64,000 bases of DNA from Haloarcula sp. CBA1129 (GCF_008729015.1 NZ_RKSM01000003.1:464642-528641), one strand, 5' to 3'. Positions 52,796 through 61,988 are shown, counted from the stretch's first letter. Numbers and translations: made by a program. Notes: generated by a model not told the origin, from the sequence alone.

Positions 52796-53218
52796 TCAGG
52801 TAGCCACCAGAACCGGTCGGCCCGCGTTCTGGACGACCCGGTCGGCCACACTTCCGATTTGGTCGGGTTTCGTGTGGGAATGGCCATGGTATCCGAGTAT
52901 CATAAGATCGGCGTCGACTTCGTCGGCATAGCTGATGAGTTCCACGTACGGTTTTCCGTGACAGCACCGAGTGGTGACCTCGACGCCGAGTGCGTCGCCT
53001 CTCTCGGCGACCTCTGCGAGTTCGTCGTTCCCCCACTCCTCGATTTCGATGGTCTCCAGTTCCATACTGCTCAGGGCTGGTTCGGCGTGTCGGTCCGTAT
53101 CGACAACAAAAACGGCGTGCAGCTCGGCACCGTGTTGCTCAGCCTGTTCAAGCGCGTGTGTCACGGCGCGATTCGCGTCAGCACTGCCATCGGTCGCAAC
53201 GACAATTGTGTCGTACAT
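52796..53218 (-). CDS. Universal stress protein (UspA), single domain
   Basis: A 140-residue cytosolic protein. TIVVATDGSADANRAVTHAL is the opening strand and loop; LMILGYHGHSHTKPDQIGSV then ADRVVQNAGRPVLVAT is the ATP-binding G-loop and last strand, with the glycine pattern slightly modified. Probably nucleotide-binding. It is the first of a local set of Usp genes. Confidence 0.9.
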   Translation of the reverse strand: MYDTIVVATDGSADANRAVTHALEQAEQHGAELHAVFVVDTDRHAEPALSSMELETIEIEEWGNDELAEVAERGDALGVEVTTRCCHGKPYVELISYADEVDADLMILGYHGHSHTKPDQIGSVADRVVQNAGRPVLVAT

Positions 53219-53390
53219 GCTAGATGAATGGGCCCCATACTATTTCAATTAGTTGTCCATTCTCAAATATCAATAATCTGTTGCCATATTCAGTAAACGG
53301 CCACAGACCAACCAGCCCAATTTTGTGAAGATGCCGGTTATCGTATCCTCAATGGCTAAAACAGTTTTTCCCGTCACAAGCCGGTGGCAG

Positions 53391-53870
53391 TCACGGTTCG
53401 ATGTTCTCCCGAAAGTCGGGTGCTAATCCGGTCTGTCGGATACCGGCTAGATCCGTTATTTCGAATTCGTAGAGTGCAACCCCACCGGAGGTGGTGGCCG
53501 TCTGGAGTGTGTTGGGTCGCCAGGCGTTTTGCGTCATCGCCGTGATATCTGACCATTCGTCTTCCGGCACACTGTCGATATCGCCGGCAAGCATCACGCT
53601 CCGCCACTCAAATGCGGTGTCGATGTCGTATACGAGAAACCGGCCACGGCCGGCCCGCTCAGTCAACTCTGCTTTCTGACTCGACTCGCCGAGAAGGTAC
53701 GTGAAATAGAGGCAGGCCCCGTCGTCGAAGCCGTACGATAGCGGCAGCAGATACGGGACATCCGCTGTTGGAAGCCCCAGTACCCCGGTTGAGTGTGCGG
53801 CGAGGAATTCCCGCATCTCCTCGTCGCCCATCTGTTCAAGCCCATACTCTTCTAATTGGTCGATTGTCAT
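53391..53870 (-). CDS. PNPOx-fold (pyridoxamine 5'-phosphate oxidase-like) protein
   Basis: A 159-residue split-barrel flavin- or cofactor-binding protein. GVLGLPTADVPYLLPLSYGF and YLLGESSQKAELTERAGRGR followed by FLVYDIDTAFEWRSVMLAGD are characteristic of the haloarchaeal group of this fold. Such proteins bind FMN, F420 or heme. A related protein lies at 55310-55744 on the other strand. Confidence 0.85.
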   Translation of the reverse strand: MTIDQLEEYGLEQMGDEEMREFLAAHSTGVLGLPTADVPYLLPLSYGFDDGACLYFTYLLGESSQKAELTERAGRGRFLVYDIDTAFEWRSVMLAGDIDSVPEDEWSDITAMTQNAWRPNTLQTATTSGGVALYEFEITDLAGIRQTGLAPDFRENIEP

Positions 53871-54280
53871 GGGTCGCGTCTGATCATCCAGTTACGTATC
53901 ACGAATGCAACCCGAAGGTAAAAAAGGTAGAGCAGGCTGCTCAGGCGAGAGGCTGTTTAGAATGCCGTACAGATACTGTCTGCCCGATGAAGCCGCTCGT
54001 TACTCGTCAGCCAGTAGACCCGCGATAGATCGCTGGAAGTCCGCTGGAATCGACCCAGCCACGGTTCTCTCGCCGTGTTTCGAATAGATGTGTCTCTGCC
54101 ACAGACTGGTGCTACCTGTACGAGCGTCGCACTCGATCTCGTCCTTGGGGTATACCGACGAGAGTGTTGGCAACGCAGTCACGACCTGTTCGGGTGCCGC
54201 TCCTTGCCGCCGGATTTCTAATAGCGTGAGAACCGCGACTGCACTTTATTTACTGACACCAACGATATGTAAACACAGCA
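53871..54280. other. Divergent intergenic region between the stress genes
   Basis: About 410 bases with no supported gene. It should contain promoters for the PNPOx-like gene and the tandem Usp gene; an AT-rich TTTATTTAC is at 54245-54253, about 30 bases before the ATG at 54281. Confidence 0.4.
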
Positions 54281-55183
54281 ATGTTCAACTCAATCTTGGT
54301 CCCGACCGACGGTAGCGAACACGCGACCCGGGCTGCTGAGTATGGGGCAGCGCTGGCCCGCGCGTTCAGCGCGAGCCTGCACGTCATAGCTGTCATCGAT
54401 ACACGAACAGCGGGCGGACCATTCAGCCGCGGCGACCTCGAAGACGAGACACTTGACCGCATGACGGCTGACGCCGAAGAAACAATCACAGCCATTACGG
54501 ACGCAGTCGACGTCGCCGGAGAGATACAGACGGCTATCCGCACGGGCACTCCAGCTGAGGAGATATGCGCATACCGCGACGACCACGATGTGGGCCTGAT
54601 TGCGATGGGAACACACGGCCGCACAGGTGTCGGGCGGTATCTCGCCGGGAGCGTGACAGAGAACGTCGTCCGGCAGGCCACTGTCCCTGTTTTCACCGTC
54701 CGAGCGAGCGAACAGGATCGTGATACCGGCTCCTTCGACGACATCCTCGTCCCGACGGACGGAAGCGCGTCCGCAACGGCCGCTGTCGGACCGGCATGCG
54801 AGATTGCGACGCAGTTCGATTCCCGCGTCCACGCTCTGAACGTCGTCAATCTCGGTGATATCGCCACCGGCTCCGAATACACGCTGCCGAAAGACTTGAT
54901 CGACTCCCTAGAATCACAGGGTGAGAACGTAACCGAGCGCGTTGCAGCGCGAGCACGCGAATCTGGAGTAGAAACTGTCACACAGGTCGTCAGTGGATTC
55001 CCAGCGGCGGATATTCTTGATTACGCTGCGGAGAACGACATCGATCTGATCGCAATGGGGACGGCCGGTCGAACTGGTCTCAATCGGTTCCTTGTGGGAA
55101 GCACAACAGAACGGATCATCAGACACGCCGATATGCCAGTGCTGGCAGTCAACGCTCGCGACCAGCGTGTTGACGAAGCCTGA
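54281..55183 (+). CDS. Tandem universal stress protein (two UspA domains)
   Basis: A 300-residue protein made of two Usp domains, about 1-145 and 148-293. Each has a start strand (NSILVPTDGSEHATRAAEYG; FDDILVPTDGSASATAAVGP) and an ATP-binding G-loop (GTHGRTGVGRYLAGSVTENV; GTAGRTGLNRFLVGSTTERI). Both loops keep the G-2x-G-9x-G(S/T) pattern, so both halves should bind nucleotide. A 7-base stem hairpin follows the stop. Confidence 0.93.
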   Translation: MFNSILVPTDGSEHATRAAEYGAALARAFSASLHVIAVIDTRTAGGPFSRGDLEDETLDRMTADAEETITAITDAVDVAGEIQTAIRTGTPAEEICAYRDDHDVGLIAMGTHGRTGVGRYLAGSVTENVVRQATVPVFTVRASEQDRDTGSFDDILVPTDGSASATAAVGPACEIATQFDSRVHALNVVNLGDIATGSEYTLPKDLIDSLESQGENVTERVAARARESGVETVTQVVSGFPAADILDYAAENDIDLIAMGTAGRTGLNRFLVGSTTERIIRHADMPVLAVNARDQRVDEA

Positions 55184-55206
55184 AGACAGGGCTCCGCGTC
55201 CTGTCT
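55184..55206 (+). terminator. Hairpin after the tandem Usp gene
   Basis: AGACAGG and CCTGTCT pair across a 9-base loop one base after the stop codon; a possible transcription-end structure, but no T-run follows. Confidence 0.35.
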
Positions 55207-55309
55207 GTTAGCGCCCGACTGAGTACGACGTCCGCCATGTCCACAGCGAGGCAGCAGCCAGATGCGACGCGACCATGCACTTATTGCTGTTCCTGTTGTG
55301 ACACTACCT

Positions 55310-55744
55310 ATGGCTGTGGACAACCCGGTTACGATGACGGACGAGGAACGGGACGCATTTCTGGACAACGGGGGAACAGGTGTCCTCTCGCTCGCCGCTG
55401 GCGATACGCCGCCGTACTCGGTGCCGGTTTCATACGGGTACGACGCGCCGACCACCACCTTCTACTTTCGGCTGGCTGTCGGTGCAGAGCGGTCGAAAGG
55501 TGAACTCGATGACCGCCCGGCGACGTTCGTGACCTATCACGAGACGGAGGCGGGATGGCAAAGTGTGGTCGCGAACGGGCGACTCGAAGATGTTGAACGG
55601 GAGGGAATCGAGACGGAAACGCTGGACGGACTGGAACACGTCGATATGCCCATAATTGACATCTTCGAGCGCCCTACCCGCGAGGTGGACTTCGAATTCT
55701 ACCGCCTCGCGCCGGATAACCTAACGAGCCGTGCTGAATACTAG
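55310..55744 (+). CDS. PNPOx-fold (pyridoxamine 5'-phosphate oxidase-like) protein
   Basis: A 144-residue split-barrel protein with start ATG 55310 (MAVDNPVTMTDEERDAFLDN); ATG 55334 is an alternative. GVLSLAAGDTPPYSVPVSYG, FRLAVGAERSKGELDDRPAT and FVTYHETEAGWQSVVANGRL match the fold. It resembles the 53391-53870 protein in plan. It follows the tandem Usp gene on the same strand, repeating the Usp/PNPOx pairing seen on the other strand. Confidence 0.85.
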   Translation: MAVDNPVTMTDEERDAFLDNGGTGVLSLAAGDTPPYSVPVSYGYDAPTTTFYFRLAVGAERSKGELDDRPATFVTYHETEAGWQSVVANGRLEDVEREGIETETLDGLEHVDMPIIDIFERPTREVDFEFYRLAPDNLTSRAEY

Positions 55745-55782
55745 GAGCCTGTCATAGAATGGTCCTCATCCGGAATTTTCAG

Positions 55783-56037
55783 CTAGATTGGCGGGCTCTG
55801 TAGTTTCGATACACTGCGCTGGATTTCACGGATATTGGATGCTCCGGGAAGGTTGTAGACGGTAGCTTGAGGACGATTTCACGGAATTCAAGCCAGCAGC
55901 TCCGCGCACGCACGACTCCGCCGAGCGTGTGCTTGATGCTTGAGAAGACGGTTTCGGACATGGATCTTTGGTGGTACCGGTCACTGTCCATACGGGCGTT
56001 ATGAGCGTGATCGAGTGAGTTGAGTCCGGGTAGGACT
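55783..56037 (-). pseudogene. C-terminal relic of a DDE transposase (IS4/IS5-like, ISH type)
   Basis: Minus-strand reading gives VLPGLNSLDHAHNARMDSDR then YHQRSMSETVFSSIKHTLGG and VRARSCWLEFREIVLK, the end of the catalytic domain of haloarchaeal transposases. One base is missing after LK; the next frame resumes ATVYNLPGASNIREIQRSVS before a TAG. A TGA lies in frame just upstream, and the rest of the gene is gone. The GAGCCTGTCATAGAATGG at 55745 onward may be the element's end. The relic touches the stop of the PNPOx-like gene. Confidence 0.7.
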
Positions 56038-56062
56038 CATGGCGGTTCCGGTCTTATAATCC

Positions 56063-56779
56063 TCAGGGGAGTTCGAGCAGGTGTTGTGCGAGCTGACCGG
56101 GCGTCGACACCATCGGCCAGTGACCGGTTTCCAGTTCGTACAGGTCCCACGTTCGCTGGTCGCATAGGTCCCGAACCGACTCCAGAACGCTATCGTCCAT
56201 GCCGTTGTGTTGGCAGAGAATGTACGTGTGGGGGACAGCGGTTGCGTCCGGATTCTCTGCGGTCACTGTCTGCGTGAACGTGTTCAATGGATGTGGGACC
56301 GCCTTTTCGCGCATCCACTGTGTGTCCTCATCCGAAAGACCGACCCAGCCCGAATGGTCGTCCGGCATCGGCCAGCCGCCGTCGTTGTCCGCTGCGGCCG
56401 CCTCCATCTCCGCCCACTCTTCTGGTGGATAGAAGTCGGCAGCCGAGACGGGCTCGTCGTCCATCGGAATCAGGGCATCGAGGTAGACGACGTGTGCAAG
56501 TCGTTCTGGGACTTCTTCGGCTACGCCTAGTACTACTAGTCCGGCGTAGCTATGGCCGACCAAGACGACGTCCTCGAGGTCCTCGTATTCGAGGACGTTC
56601 ACGATGTCGTGAATGTGTGTCTCAAGGTCGGTGTCTGGACGACCGAGATGTGCTCGTTCGCCGAGGCCTGTCAGCGTCGGGGTGTACACCTCGTGACCCG
56701 CGTCACGGAGGTATGGCGTGAGATGTTTCCAGCACCAGCCGCCGAGCCACGCACCGGGCACGAGAACGAACGTCACCAC
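56063..56779 (-). CDS. Alpha/beta hydrolase (esterase/hydroxynitrile lyase-like)
   Basis: A 238-residue enzyme. FVLVPGAWLGGWCWKHLTPY provides the oxyanion-hole region, VVLVGHSYAGLVVLGVAEEV the nucleophile elbow (Ser77), and LYELETGHWPMVSTPGQLAQ the catalytic His220. This is the MES/salicylate esterase-hydroxynitrile lyase group; the physiological ester is unknown. It is a single gene next to the transposase relic. Confidence 0.9.
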   Translation of the reverse strand: MVTFVLVPGAWLGGWCWKHLTPYLRDAGHEVYTPTLTGLGERAHLGRPDTDLETHIHDIVNVLEYEDLEDVVLVGHSYAGLVVLGVAEEVPERLAHVVYLDALIPMDDEPVSAADFYPPEEWAEMEAAAADNDGGWPMPDDHSGWVGLSDEDTQWMREKAVPHPLNTFTQTVTAENPDATAVPHTYILCQHNGMDDSVLESVRDLCDQRTWDLYELETGHWPMVSTPGQLAQHLLELP

Positions 56780-57188
56780 AACACCACCCTGATATGTCCG
56801 AAACTGTCCTTTGTTATTGGTCTTTGAGTTCTATCGATCTTTTTGTCAGATGTCATTAATATCGGTCTATGCCTCGGAAGATGATAGCTCTTCCCTATAG
56901 TTCTGGCAGCCGCTGTTTCATTCGATATTATGTCTAAACAATAGCGATGATAGCAAGAGGAGGAATAGGGCAAGTGTTTTCCATGAAAGGATAATGTCGC
57001 GGGGCACAACTGAACGTCAGGTCAAGGGAGTGCCTATTCTGTAGAAATCACAAATAAGAAAATATGACACTGACACCCGCGCGAGACGGCTTCGATGCGG
57101 TCGAAGCCACTGTCTGTGGTTCATATTCCGCGTAGTCATCAGCTAACCGAAATGATATTGTGTTTCTTGGGGGAACAGAACTGCACGG
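56780..57188. other. Divergent intergenic region
   Basis: About 410 bases, AT-rich at 56810-56960. No gene is supported. Promoters of the hydrolase and of the next exported protein should be here. Confidence 0.4.
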
Positions 57189-57686
57189 ATGGTCTCCCGT
57201 CGAACGATCGCGCTCGTCCTCCTCGGACTGGCACTCTCGAGTGGCTTTGTCTTGTATGATTCCGTCTCTGGACCCTCTCAGCCGATACTGACCGTCGAAA
57301 ACAACGATACGACAGCGTATCAGGTGGCAGCCTACACTGTCGAAAGCAGAGAGAAAGCGATGTACATGAATTTCGAAGTTACCACCAGAGATGGCGAACA
57401 CAGGCGCAAGACCCTCTCGCAGTTAGTCTGGCCGGACGGGGATCAGAACGTGACGTTAGCTGACGATGGCATCCCCACGCAACAGCTCACCGTCGTGCCC
57501 GGCGAGACGGTGACGACCACCATTGACGGGTGGACGCGTGGGGACGTAACAGTGTATCTCGCCCAGAAGCACGACGGTAACGAGACGCACGTCCACACCA
57601 GAATCCAGACCTGTCCCAGAACAGGTCAGGAACACGGATTGACCTTCACGGAAACTGGAACCAGTGGAAGCGCAACGTGTGCCTGA
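57189..57686 (+). CDS. Exported protein with one N-terminal helix
   Basis: A 165-residue protein: a membrane or signal helix (about 6-24, RTIALVLLGLALSSGFVLYD), then a strand-rich outside domain (LTVENNDTTAYQVAAYTVES, LTVVPGETVTTTIDGWTRGD). No lipobox is present; two Cys lie near the C-terminus (TCPRTG and ATCA), where a disulfide is possible. I do not recognise a family. Confidence 0.6.
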   Translation: MVSRRTIALVLLGLALSSGFVLYDSVSGPSQPILTVENNDTTAYQVAAYTVESREKAMYMNFEVTTRDGEHRRKTLSQLVWPDGDQNVTLADDGIPTQQLTVVPGETVTTTIDGWTRGDVTVYLAQKHDGNETHVHTRIQTCPRTGQEHGLTFTETGTSGSATCA

Positions 57687-57729
57687 GTGATTAGTAGCGA
57701 TCCGCGACGGAGAGATAGCACGACCGCGG

Positions 57730-58581
57730 TTACCGACTTCCGTCCGCTCGTGACCCTCGCTCGGTTCCCTCGACCGGGGGCGACGGTGTGCGATGAGGGC
57801 CGGACAAAAATACGGTCCCGATTGCGACAGCGTGGATCGGCGCTACAACGGCAGTACTCAGAAACCCGCCGGCTACCGGGACGGTAGCGAGGCCCCAGTA
57901 GGCGAGGCCAATGACGATGATGAGGCCGGCGAGCAGCAGTCCCTGACCGCGTGAGTGACGATAGCTCTGCCTGAGCGCCGTCACAAACCCACTCCCGGTG
58001 ACCAGCAACGCAGGCAACAGGAACAGACGAGTCATGACGAACAGCGCCATCGCCAACAGCACCAGTCCAAGCAGGACGTTATTGACGTCAATCGAAAAAC
58101 CGCCCAGCAGCTGCGGGATCGAGACGACCGCAGCCAGTGCGATGAGATATCTGCACAGCGCACGAAGTGGAGAGCGTGTATCGAGTGTCCGTGCAATCGT
58201 CATCCACCCGGCGATCCCGACTGCGAGTGGAATGAGAACCTCTAACCCGACGGCCCAGAGGAGATACCGCGTTTTGAGGCCGACCAACGCACCGACGTGT
58301 CGAACCGTTCGTGCAGTTCCCTGGGGGAGCACTGAATATGTCACACTGAGCGACTCACTGAGTGCGTCGGTTGATGCCGTCGGAATCGGATCGTGCCGGC
58401 GAAGCCAGTCGCCGAGTGCGACCAGCACACCAGCGACGGCGAAGGGGACAGCGAGCACAGGGTCGCGACGGATGCGCCCAAGGGTAGACGTGAGCACACC
58501 AAGGGTGGAGCGTCGAGCCGTCTGGGAGTGGTATCCGACCGAGGACACCGTCTTGCTTCGCTCCTCATCTCTGCCGGACAT
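57730..58581 (-). CDS. Multi-helix membrane protein
   Basis: A 283-residue protein, start ATG 58581 (MSGRDEERSKTVSSVGYHSQ). It has about five to six helices (45-62, 100-135, 145-165, 175-200, 220-260) and loops RTLDTRSPLRALCRYLIAL and SYRHSRGQGLLLAGLI. The start overlaps the stop of the upstream PQQ-propeller gene by one base (TAATG), so it is coupled to it. I infer a membrane partner of the propeller protein; no family name is assigned. Confidence 0.7.
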   Translation of the reverse strand: MSGRDEERSKTVSSVGYHSQTARRSTLGVLTSTLGRIRRDPVLAVPFAVAGVLVALGDWLRRHDPIPTASTDALSESLSVTYSVLPQGTARTVRHVGALVGLKTRYLLWAVGLEVLIPLAVGIAGWMTIARTLDTRSPLRALCRYLIALAAVVSIPQLLGGFSIDVNNVLLGLVLLAMALFVMTRLFLLPALLVTGSGFVTALRQSYRHSRGQGLLLAGLIIVIGLAYWGLATVPVAGGFLSTAVVAPIHAVAIGTVFLSGPHRTPSPPVEGTERGSRADGSR

Positions 58582-59795
58582 TATGCCTCCTCCAGTGCGA
58601 GAATCCGACCACGGTTCGCCAGATACAGGATGCCATCCCCGACGATCGGTGGCGAGAGTGGCACTTCCTGTGGGTGATACTCGAACATCTGTTCGCCAGT
58701 GGCAACATCGAACGCTTTCAGCGCCCACAGCGAGTCCACAGCGTAGACACGATCAGCGGCGACGACCGGCGTCGTTTTTCCATCGAACGGCGCGGTCCAT
58801 CGTGTCTCGCCGGTCGTCAACGAAAGCGCGTGCAGAGATTCTTGCTCATCGGCAACGAAGATTGTGCCGTTTGCTACTGCCGGCGCACTGTCGGTCACAT
58901 TCGCGTCGAGGTTGCGTTCCCACAGAAGGGTGCCGTCAGACCGGGCCCGCAACTGAACCGACTCGCGCGTCGGAATGACGACGCCTTCGTCCGTGGCGGC
59001 CGGCGGCAGGACCATCATTTCCTCGAGTTCATGGTTCCAGTGTAGTTCGCCGGTATCAGCACGATAGGCGGTGGCCTGTTGTGGCCACGCAGTCGCGAAC
59101 ACGATACCGTCGTCCACCGCGGGCCTGTTGTACGTGCCACTGACTGCGTCGTCAGCATGATGAGTTCGACGCCACAGGACCGCTCCATTATTCGGATCCA
59201 GTGCGACGATCGAATTTGTCCCGGGTACTGCCGTGTATATCGTCCCGTTGGCAGTGACCGGAGTTGTTGACTCGGCCGGCCCGAAGAACCCGGGCGCAGG
59301 TGATTGTGGCCCTGTCCACCGCTTTTCACCCACTGTCCGTTCTATCGGAAAGAGTGCGTGGCCGCCATTCGCGTTGACCCCGTAAACCCCGGATGGTCCG
59401 GTCAGACCGAGTGTCTTGGTCTCATAAATCGAGGCTGGCGCAATCGTTGGACTCGAGTGATACGGTCCCTGAAAGCTGAATCGTCGCTGGCCGGTCTCGG
59501 AATCGAGCGCAAGCAGTCCATTGCCACCGATATACAGCGTCTCCCCTCGGCGGATCGGTTGCGTGCTCCCACGAAACCAATCGGGTGTCTGGTGTGTCCA
59601 CGCGACTGCCACGCCGTCTTTGGGACCCGACGCTTTGGGGTTGTACCCGGTACCGGGAGGGTCGTATCGGCCCATCGGCCAGTCAGAAGGCGATTGACTG
59701 TCCGTGCGTTCCTGCGTGTCGAGAGATGCGAGGCCGCCCGAACCAGTGATTCCAAGAGCGGCGAAACCAAGGAACCGACGTCGTGAGGAGGGCAT
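58581..59795 (-). CDS. PQQ-like beta-propeller protein, Tat-exported
   Basis: A 404-residue protein with a Tat signal (SSRRRFLGFAALGITG) and repeated beta-propeller blades, each of the type AWTHQ..., YIGGNGLLALDSETGQRRFS, GTNSIVALDPNNGAVLWRRT, HALSLTTGETRWTAPFDGKT and WALKAFDVATGEQMFEYHPQ. The A-x-D-x-x-T/N-G-x-x-x-W repeat is the PQQ-binding-like motif; true PQQ dehydrogenase active-site motifs are absent, so it is more likely a BamB-like scaffold. It acts outside the membrane together with the coupled membrane protein. Confidence 0.88.
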   Translation of the reverse strand: MPSSRRRFLGFAALGITGSGGLASLDTQERTDSQSPSDWPMGRYDPPGTGYNPKASGPKDGVAVAWTHQTPDWFRGSTQPIRRGETLYIGGNGLLALDSETGQRRFSFQGPYHSSPTIAPASIYETKTLGLTGPSGVYGVNANGGHALFPIERTVGEKRWTGPQSPAPGFFGPAESTTPVTANGTIYTAVPGTNSIVALDPNNGAVLWRRTHHADDAVSGTYNRPAVDDGIVFATAWPQQATAYRADTGELHWNHELEEMMVLPPAATDEGVVIPTRESVQLRARSDGTLLWERNLDANVTDSAPAVANGTIFVADEQESLHALSLTTGETRWTAPFDGKTTPVVAADRVYAVDSLWALKAFDVATGEQMFEYHPQEVPLSPPIVGDGILYLANRGRILALEEA

Positions 59796-60094
59796 CTGTG
59801 TGCTGGTTTGTCATAACCGGAATTATCGCTGTCGGTCTTCCCATCAGACGCAGTGTAACTTCAGACGTAGACTGGCTAGTTTAATCCCTCTGAGAGTCCA
59901 GCTACAACGCCAGTGTCTCAACCGCCGAATCTGCCACGTAGCGACCCTCAAAGTGGAGGTCGCTGTGTGGCAAAAGCAGCGAAACGCTGGTGACGGACTT
60001 CACGCTCTATGGATTTCAGCGGGACTTTCATGACGTCACCCTCGTAGTTCAGCTAAATGGTGAATTACTTTTATTCTGAAAAACATGAACCGCT
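59796..60094. other. Intergenic region with a TATA-like box
   Basis: Divergent promoter region. TTTTATTCT at 60069-60077 lies about 20-27 bases before the GTG at 60095. No gene found. Confidence 0.4.
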
Positions 60095-60451
60095 GTGTCA
60101 CAGACAAACGAAGATGCTGTCCGAACGTATTACACAGCTATTGATGCTGAAGAGTATGATACAGTATTTGCTCTCTTCGACGAGAGTATAATATATGAAC
60201 GGCCTGGGCAGGAAAGTATTCGCAGTATAGACGCTCTCAAAGACTTTTATCTCAATCACCGGCCGCTATCTGATGGGTCTCATAAAATCCACTCGCTCAC
60301 TAGTGACGGTGAGACTGTTGCAGTAAGAGGGACGTTTAGCGGCACGCAGGCTGATACCGACGTCTCATTTGGATTTGCCGACTTCTTTGTATTCGGTGAG
60401 GATGGCCTTATTAAGCGCCGCTGTACCTACACGGACCGAGACACGGTATGA
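60095..60451 (+). CDS. NTF2-like (SnoaL-type) protein
   Basis: A 118-residue protein with a GTG start and a TATA-like box about 25 bases upstream. DAVRTYYTAIDAEEYDTVFA, LFDESIIYERPGQESIRSID and ALKDFYLNHRP then VAVRGTFSGTQADTDVSFGF and ADFFVFGEDGLIKRRCTYTD follow the cone-shaped NTF2 fold. The pocket ligand is unknown. Its codon use is less GC-rich than most of the window. Confidence 0.85.
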   Translation: MSQTNEDAVRTYYTAIDAEEYDTVFALFDESIIYERPGQESIRSIDALKDFYLNHRPLSDGSHKIHSLTSDGETVAVRGTFSGTQADTDVSFGFADFFVFGEDGLIKRRCTYTDRDTV

Positions 60452-60876
60452 CGCTCTCCGGGCGGTGAACGGCGCGGTTTCAGGCTCGTTCACCCTGTGT
60501 GGCCACACTGCGGGCTGGTTCACGCTGTCGACGCCCCTCTCCTGTACCGTGTTCTCCGGCGGTACACGGCAGTATCTCGGCGAATTGCTCGACCGTCCAG
60601 CGTTTTGGGCCTTGTCATTAGTTAGCTAACAACATAAAAGAGTGCCCATGTTACAACCTGCTAGACTGCAAAGGGTCTTCACACACCTCATCAGCACCCC
60701 GAAAACAGTGCCTGAAAAGCAGTTGATATCGCCGCCATCCAGAAGCGGCGAGAGCGAACTTATCAGTGATAGCCGAAAACCGTGCTAACTGTTCTATGCC
60801 TCTCTAGAATAGATATCAGTTCCACAAAGTGAAAATTGTACTAGATTTAAAGTACCTTGCAGATGACTCGCCAGAT
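60452..60876. other. Intergenic region
   Basis: No gene is supported. An AT-rich TATA-like GATTTAAAGTA at 60844-60854 is placed about 27 bases before the ATG at 60877. Confidence 0.4.
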
Positions 60877-61284
60877 ATGGCTGCACAGTCAACTCCGCAT
60901 CAGAACTCGCTTTTTAGCCTTCCATCGCATCCAGTTGGCTACCTCGCAATCATCGCCACGCTTGCAACAGCTGGTATCCACTTAGTGCTCGGTCCGCGTG
61001 TCATGGGATTCAGCCAGACTCTGGGCATTTTGTTCATTTTGAACGGGCTTGGGTTCCTTGGCGGGGCCGTCCTGTACAGCAGCCGGTACTGGCGGCCTGA
61101 ACTGTTCTTGGTTGCCGCAGGATACGCTCTCGTCACCATCATTTCACTCTTCGCATTCCAAGGGTTCAGCCTCGATGCGTTCTACATGCAAGGCAGTCTG
61201 AACCCACTGGCGGTCGGATCAAAGGCCGCCGAAGCCGTCCTTGCGCTCTGTTCTGTCTACCTCTACACAGCGTCTAGCCCATAG
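60877..61284 (+). CDS. Four-helix membrane protein
   Basis: A 135-residue protein with start ATG 60877 (MAAQSTPHQNSLFSLPSHPV), chosen because of the TATA-like box about 27 bases upstream; the GTG at 60829 is the alternative. Helices at about 20-38, 45-65, 75-98 and 115-132; conserved-looking GIHLVLGPRVMGFSQTLGIL and FILNGLGFLGGAVLYSSRYW. Family resemblance to a small haloarchaeal membrane family without known function. Confidence 0.65.
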   Translation: MAAQSTPHQNSLFSLPSHPVGYLAIIATLATAGIHLVLGPRVMGFSQTLGILFILNGLGFLGGAVLYSSRYWRPELFLVAAGYALVTIISLFAFQGFSLDAFYMQGSLNPLAVGSKAAEAVLALCSVYLYTASSP

Positions 61285-61395
61285 CACGCTGTCAGAGGAA
61301 GAGTGACGGCCGGTTCGATACGTCGCCTCTCTGCGCCGACCACCCCGAAACACCACTCTACAGTCCTACCCAACAATGACTGCTGATGTTGTTGG

Positions 61396-61638
61396 TTAGC
61401 CACCGAGCGCAGGTGAGAGGCGTTCCTGAACATGAACGCCGAACAGCAGTCCGTCGACGCACAGTCTGCAGACACCGAAGCCGACGAGCACCCAGCTATC
61501 TGTGTCCAGCATCGACAGGCACAGGCCGATGGCGAGGTGTTTCAAGGCCGCCAACAAGGTGAGAAGTAACTGCGTTGTCCGGCTAGGTCCCAAGAGAGAC
61601 TCGACCCCGACAGTTGAGAAACGGCTAACGAGGAGCAC
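61396..61638 (-). CDS. Possible small membrane protein
   Basis: An 80-residue frame with a GTG start at 61638. LQLLLTLLAALKHLAIGLCL-like hydrophobic segments (TTQLLLTLLAALKHLAIGLC, then SWVLVGFGVCRLCVDGLLFG) suggest two or three helices. It is plausible but has no supporting neighbour, and could be a fragment. Confidence 0.4.
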   Translation of the reverse strand: MLLVSRFSTVGVESLLGPSRTTQLLLTLLAALKHLAIGLCLSMLDTDSWVLVGFGVCRLCVDGLLFGVHVQERLSPALGG

Positions 61639-61660
61639 GAGAAAGTGACCGTGTGACTGA

Positions 61661-61807
61661 CAATTTCGCGTCTCTCTCTGTCGGGCTCATCCTCAGGTCC
61701 ACGATCAGATCGTGGCAGACGGTGATATTACGGAACTTGAGCTCCAGTCAGAGGACGCGATTGCATCCGCACAAGTACTACCTCGGCTTCGATTGGACGA
61801 TAGTTGA
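61661..61807 (+). pseudogene. Possible relic, C-terminal fragment
   Basis: After a TGA the frame reads HPQVHDQIVADGDITELELQ then SEDAIASAQVLPRLRLDDS to TGA at 61805-61807. It is acidic and protein-like but has no start; I suspect the end of a lost gene. The family is not identified. Confidence 0.25.
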
Positions 61808-61988
61808 GCCGGCACAAAATCCTGATAGTCGTTACCTGAACCCTTCTCAGTAAGTCGGTTCTAAGTGTACTGTCAACGGCTTTATTACGGTGTCAGGTGT
61901 TTATTGATGTAATTGATGCATGGCCTCCCTAGTCTTTTTCGTTCACTTCATAGTTGGTCACTGTACTGCGGCTTGTAGGAGATAGCAC

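Larger units (their letters stand above)
61285..61988. other. Stretch with only weak coding signals
   Basis: Contains a possible small membrane protein gene and a possible relic, both listed separately. The last 180 bases are AT-rich and hold the promoter of the AddB-like gene. Confidence 0.4.
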
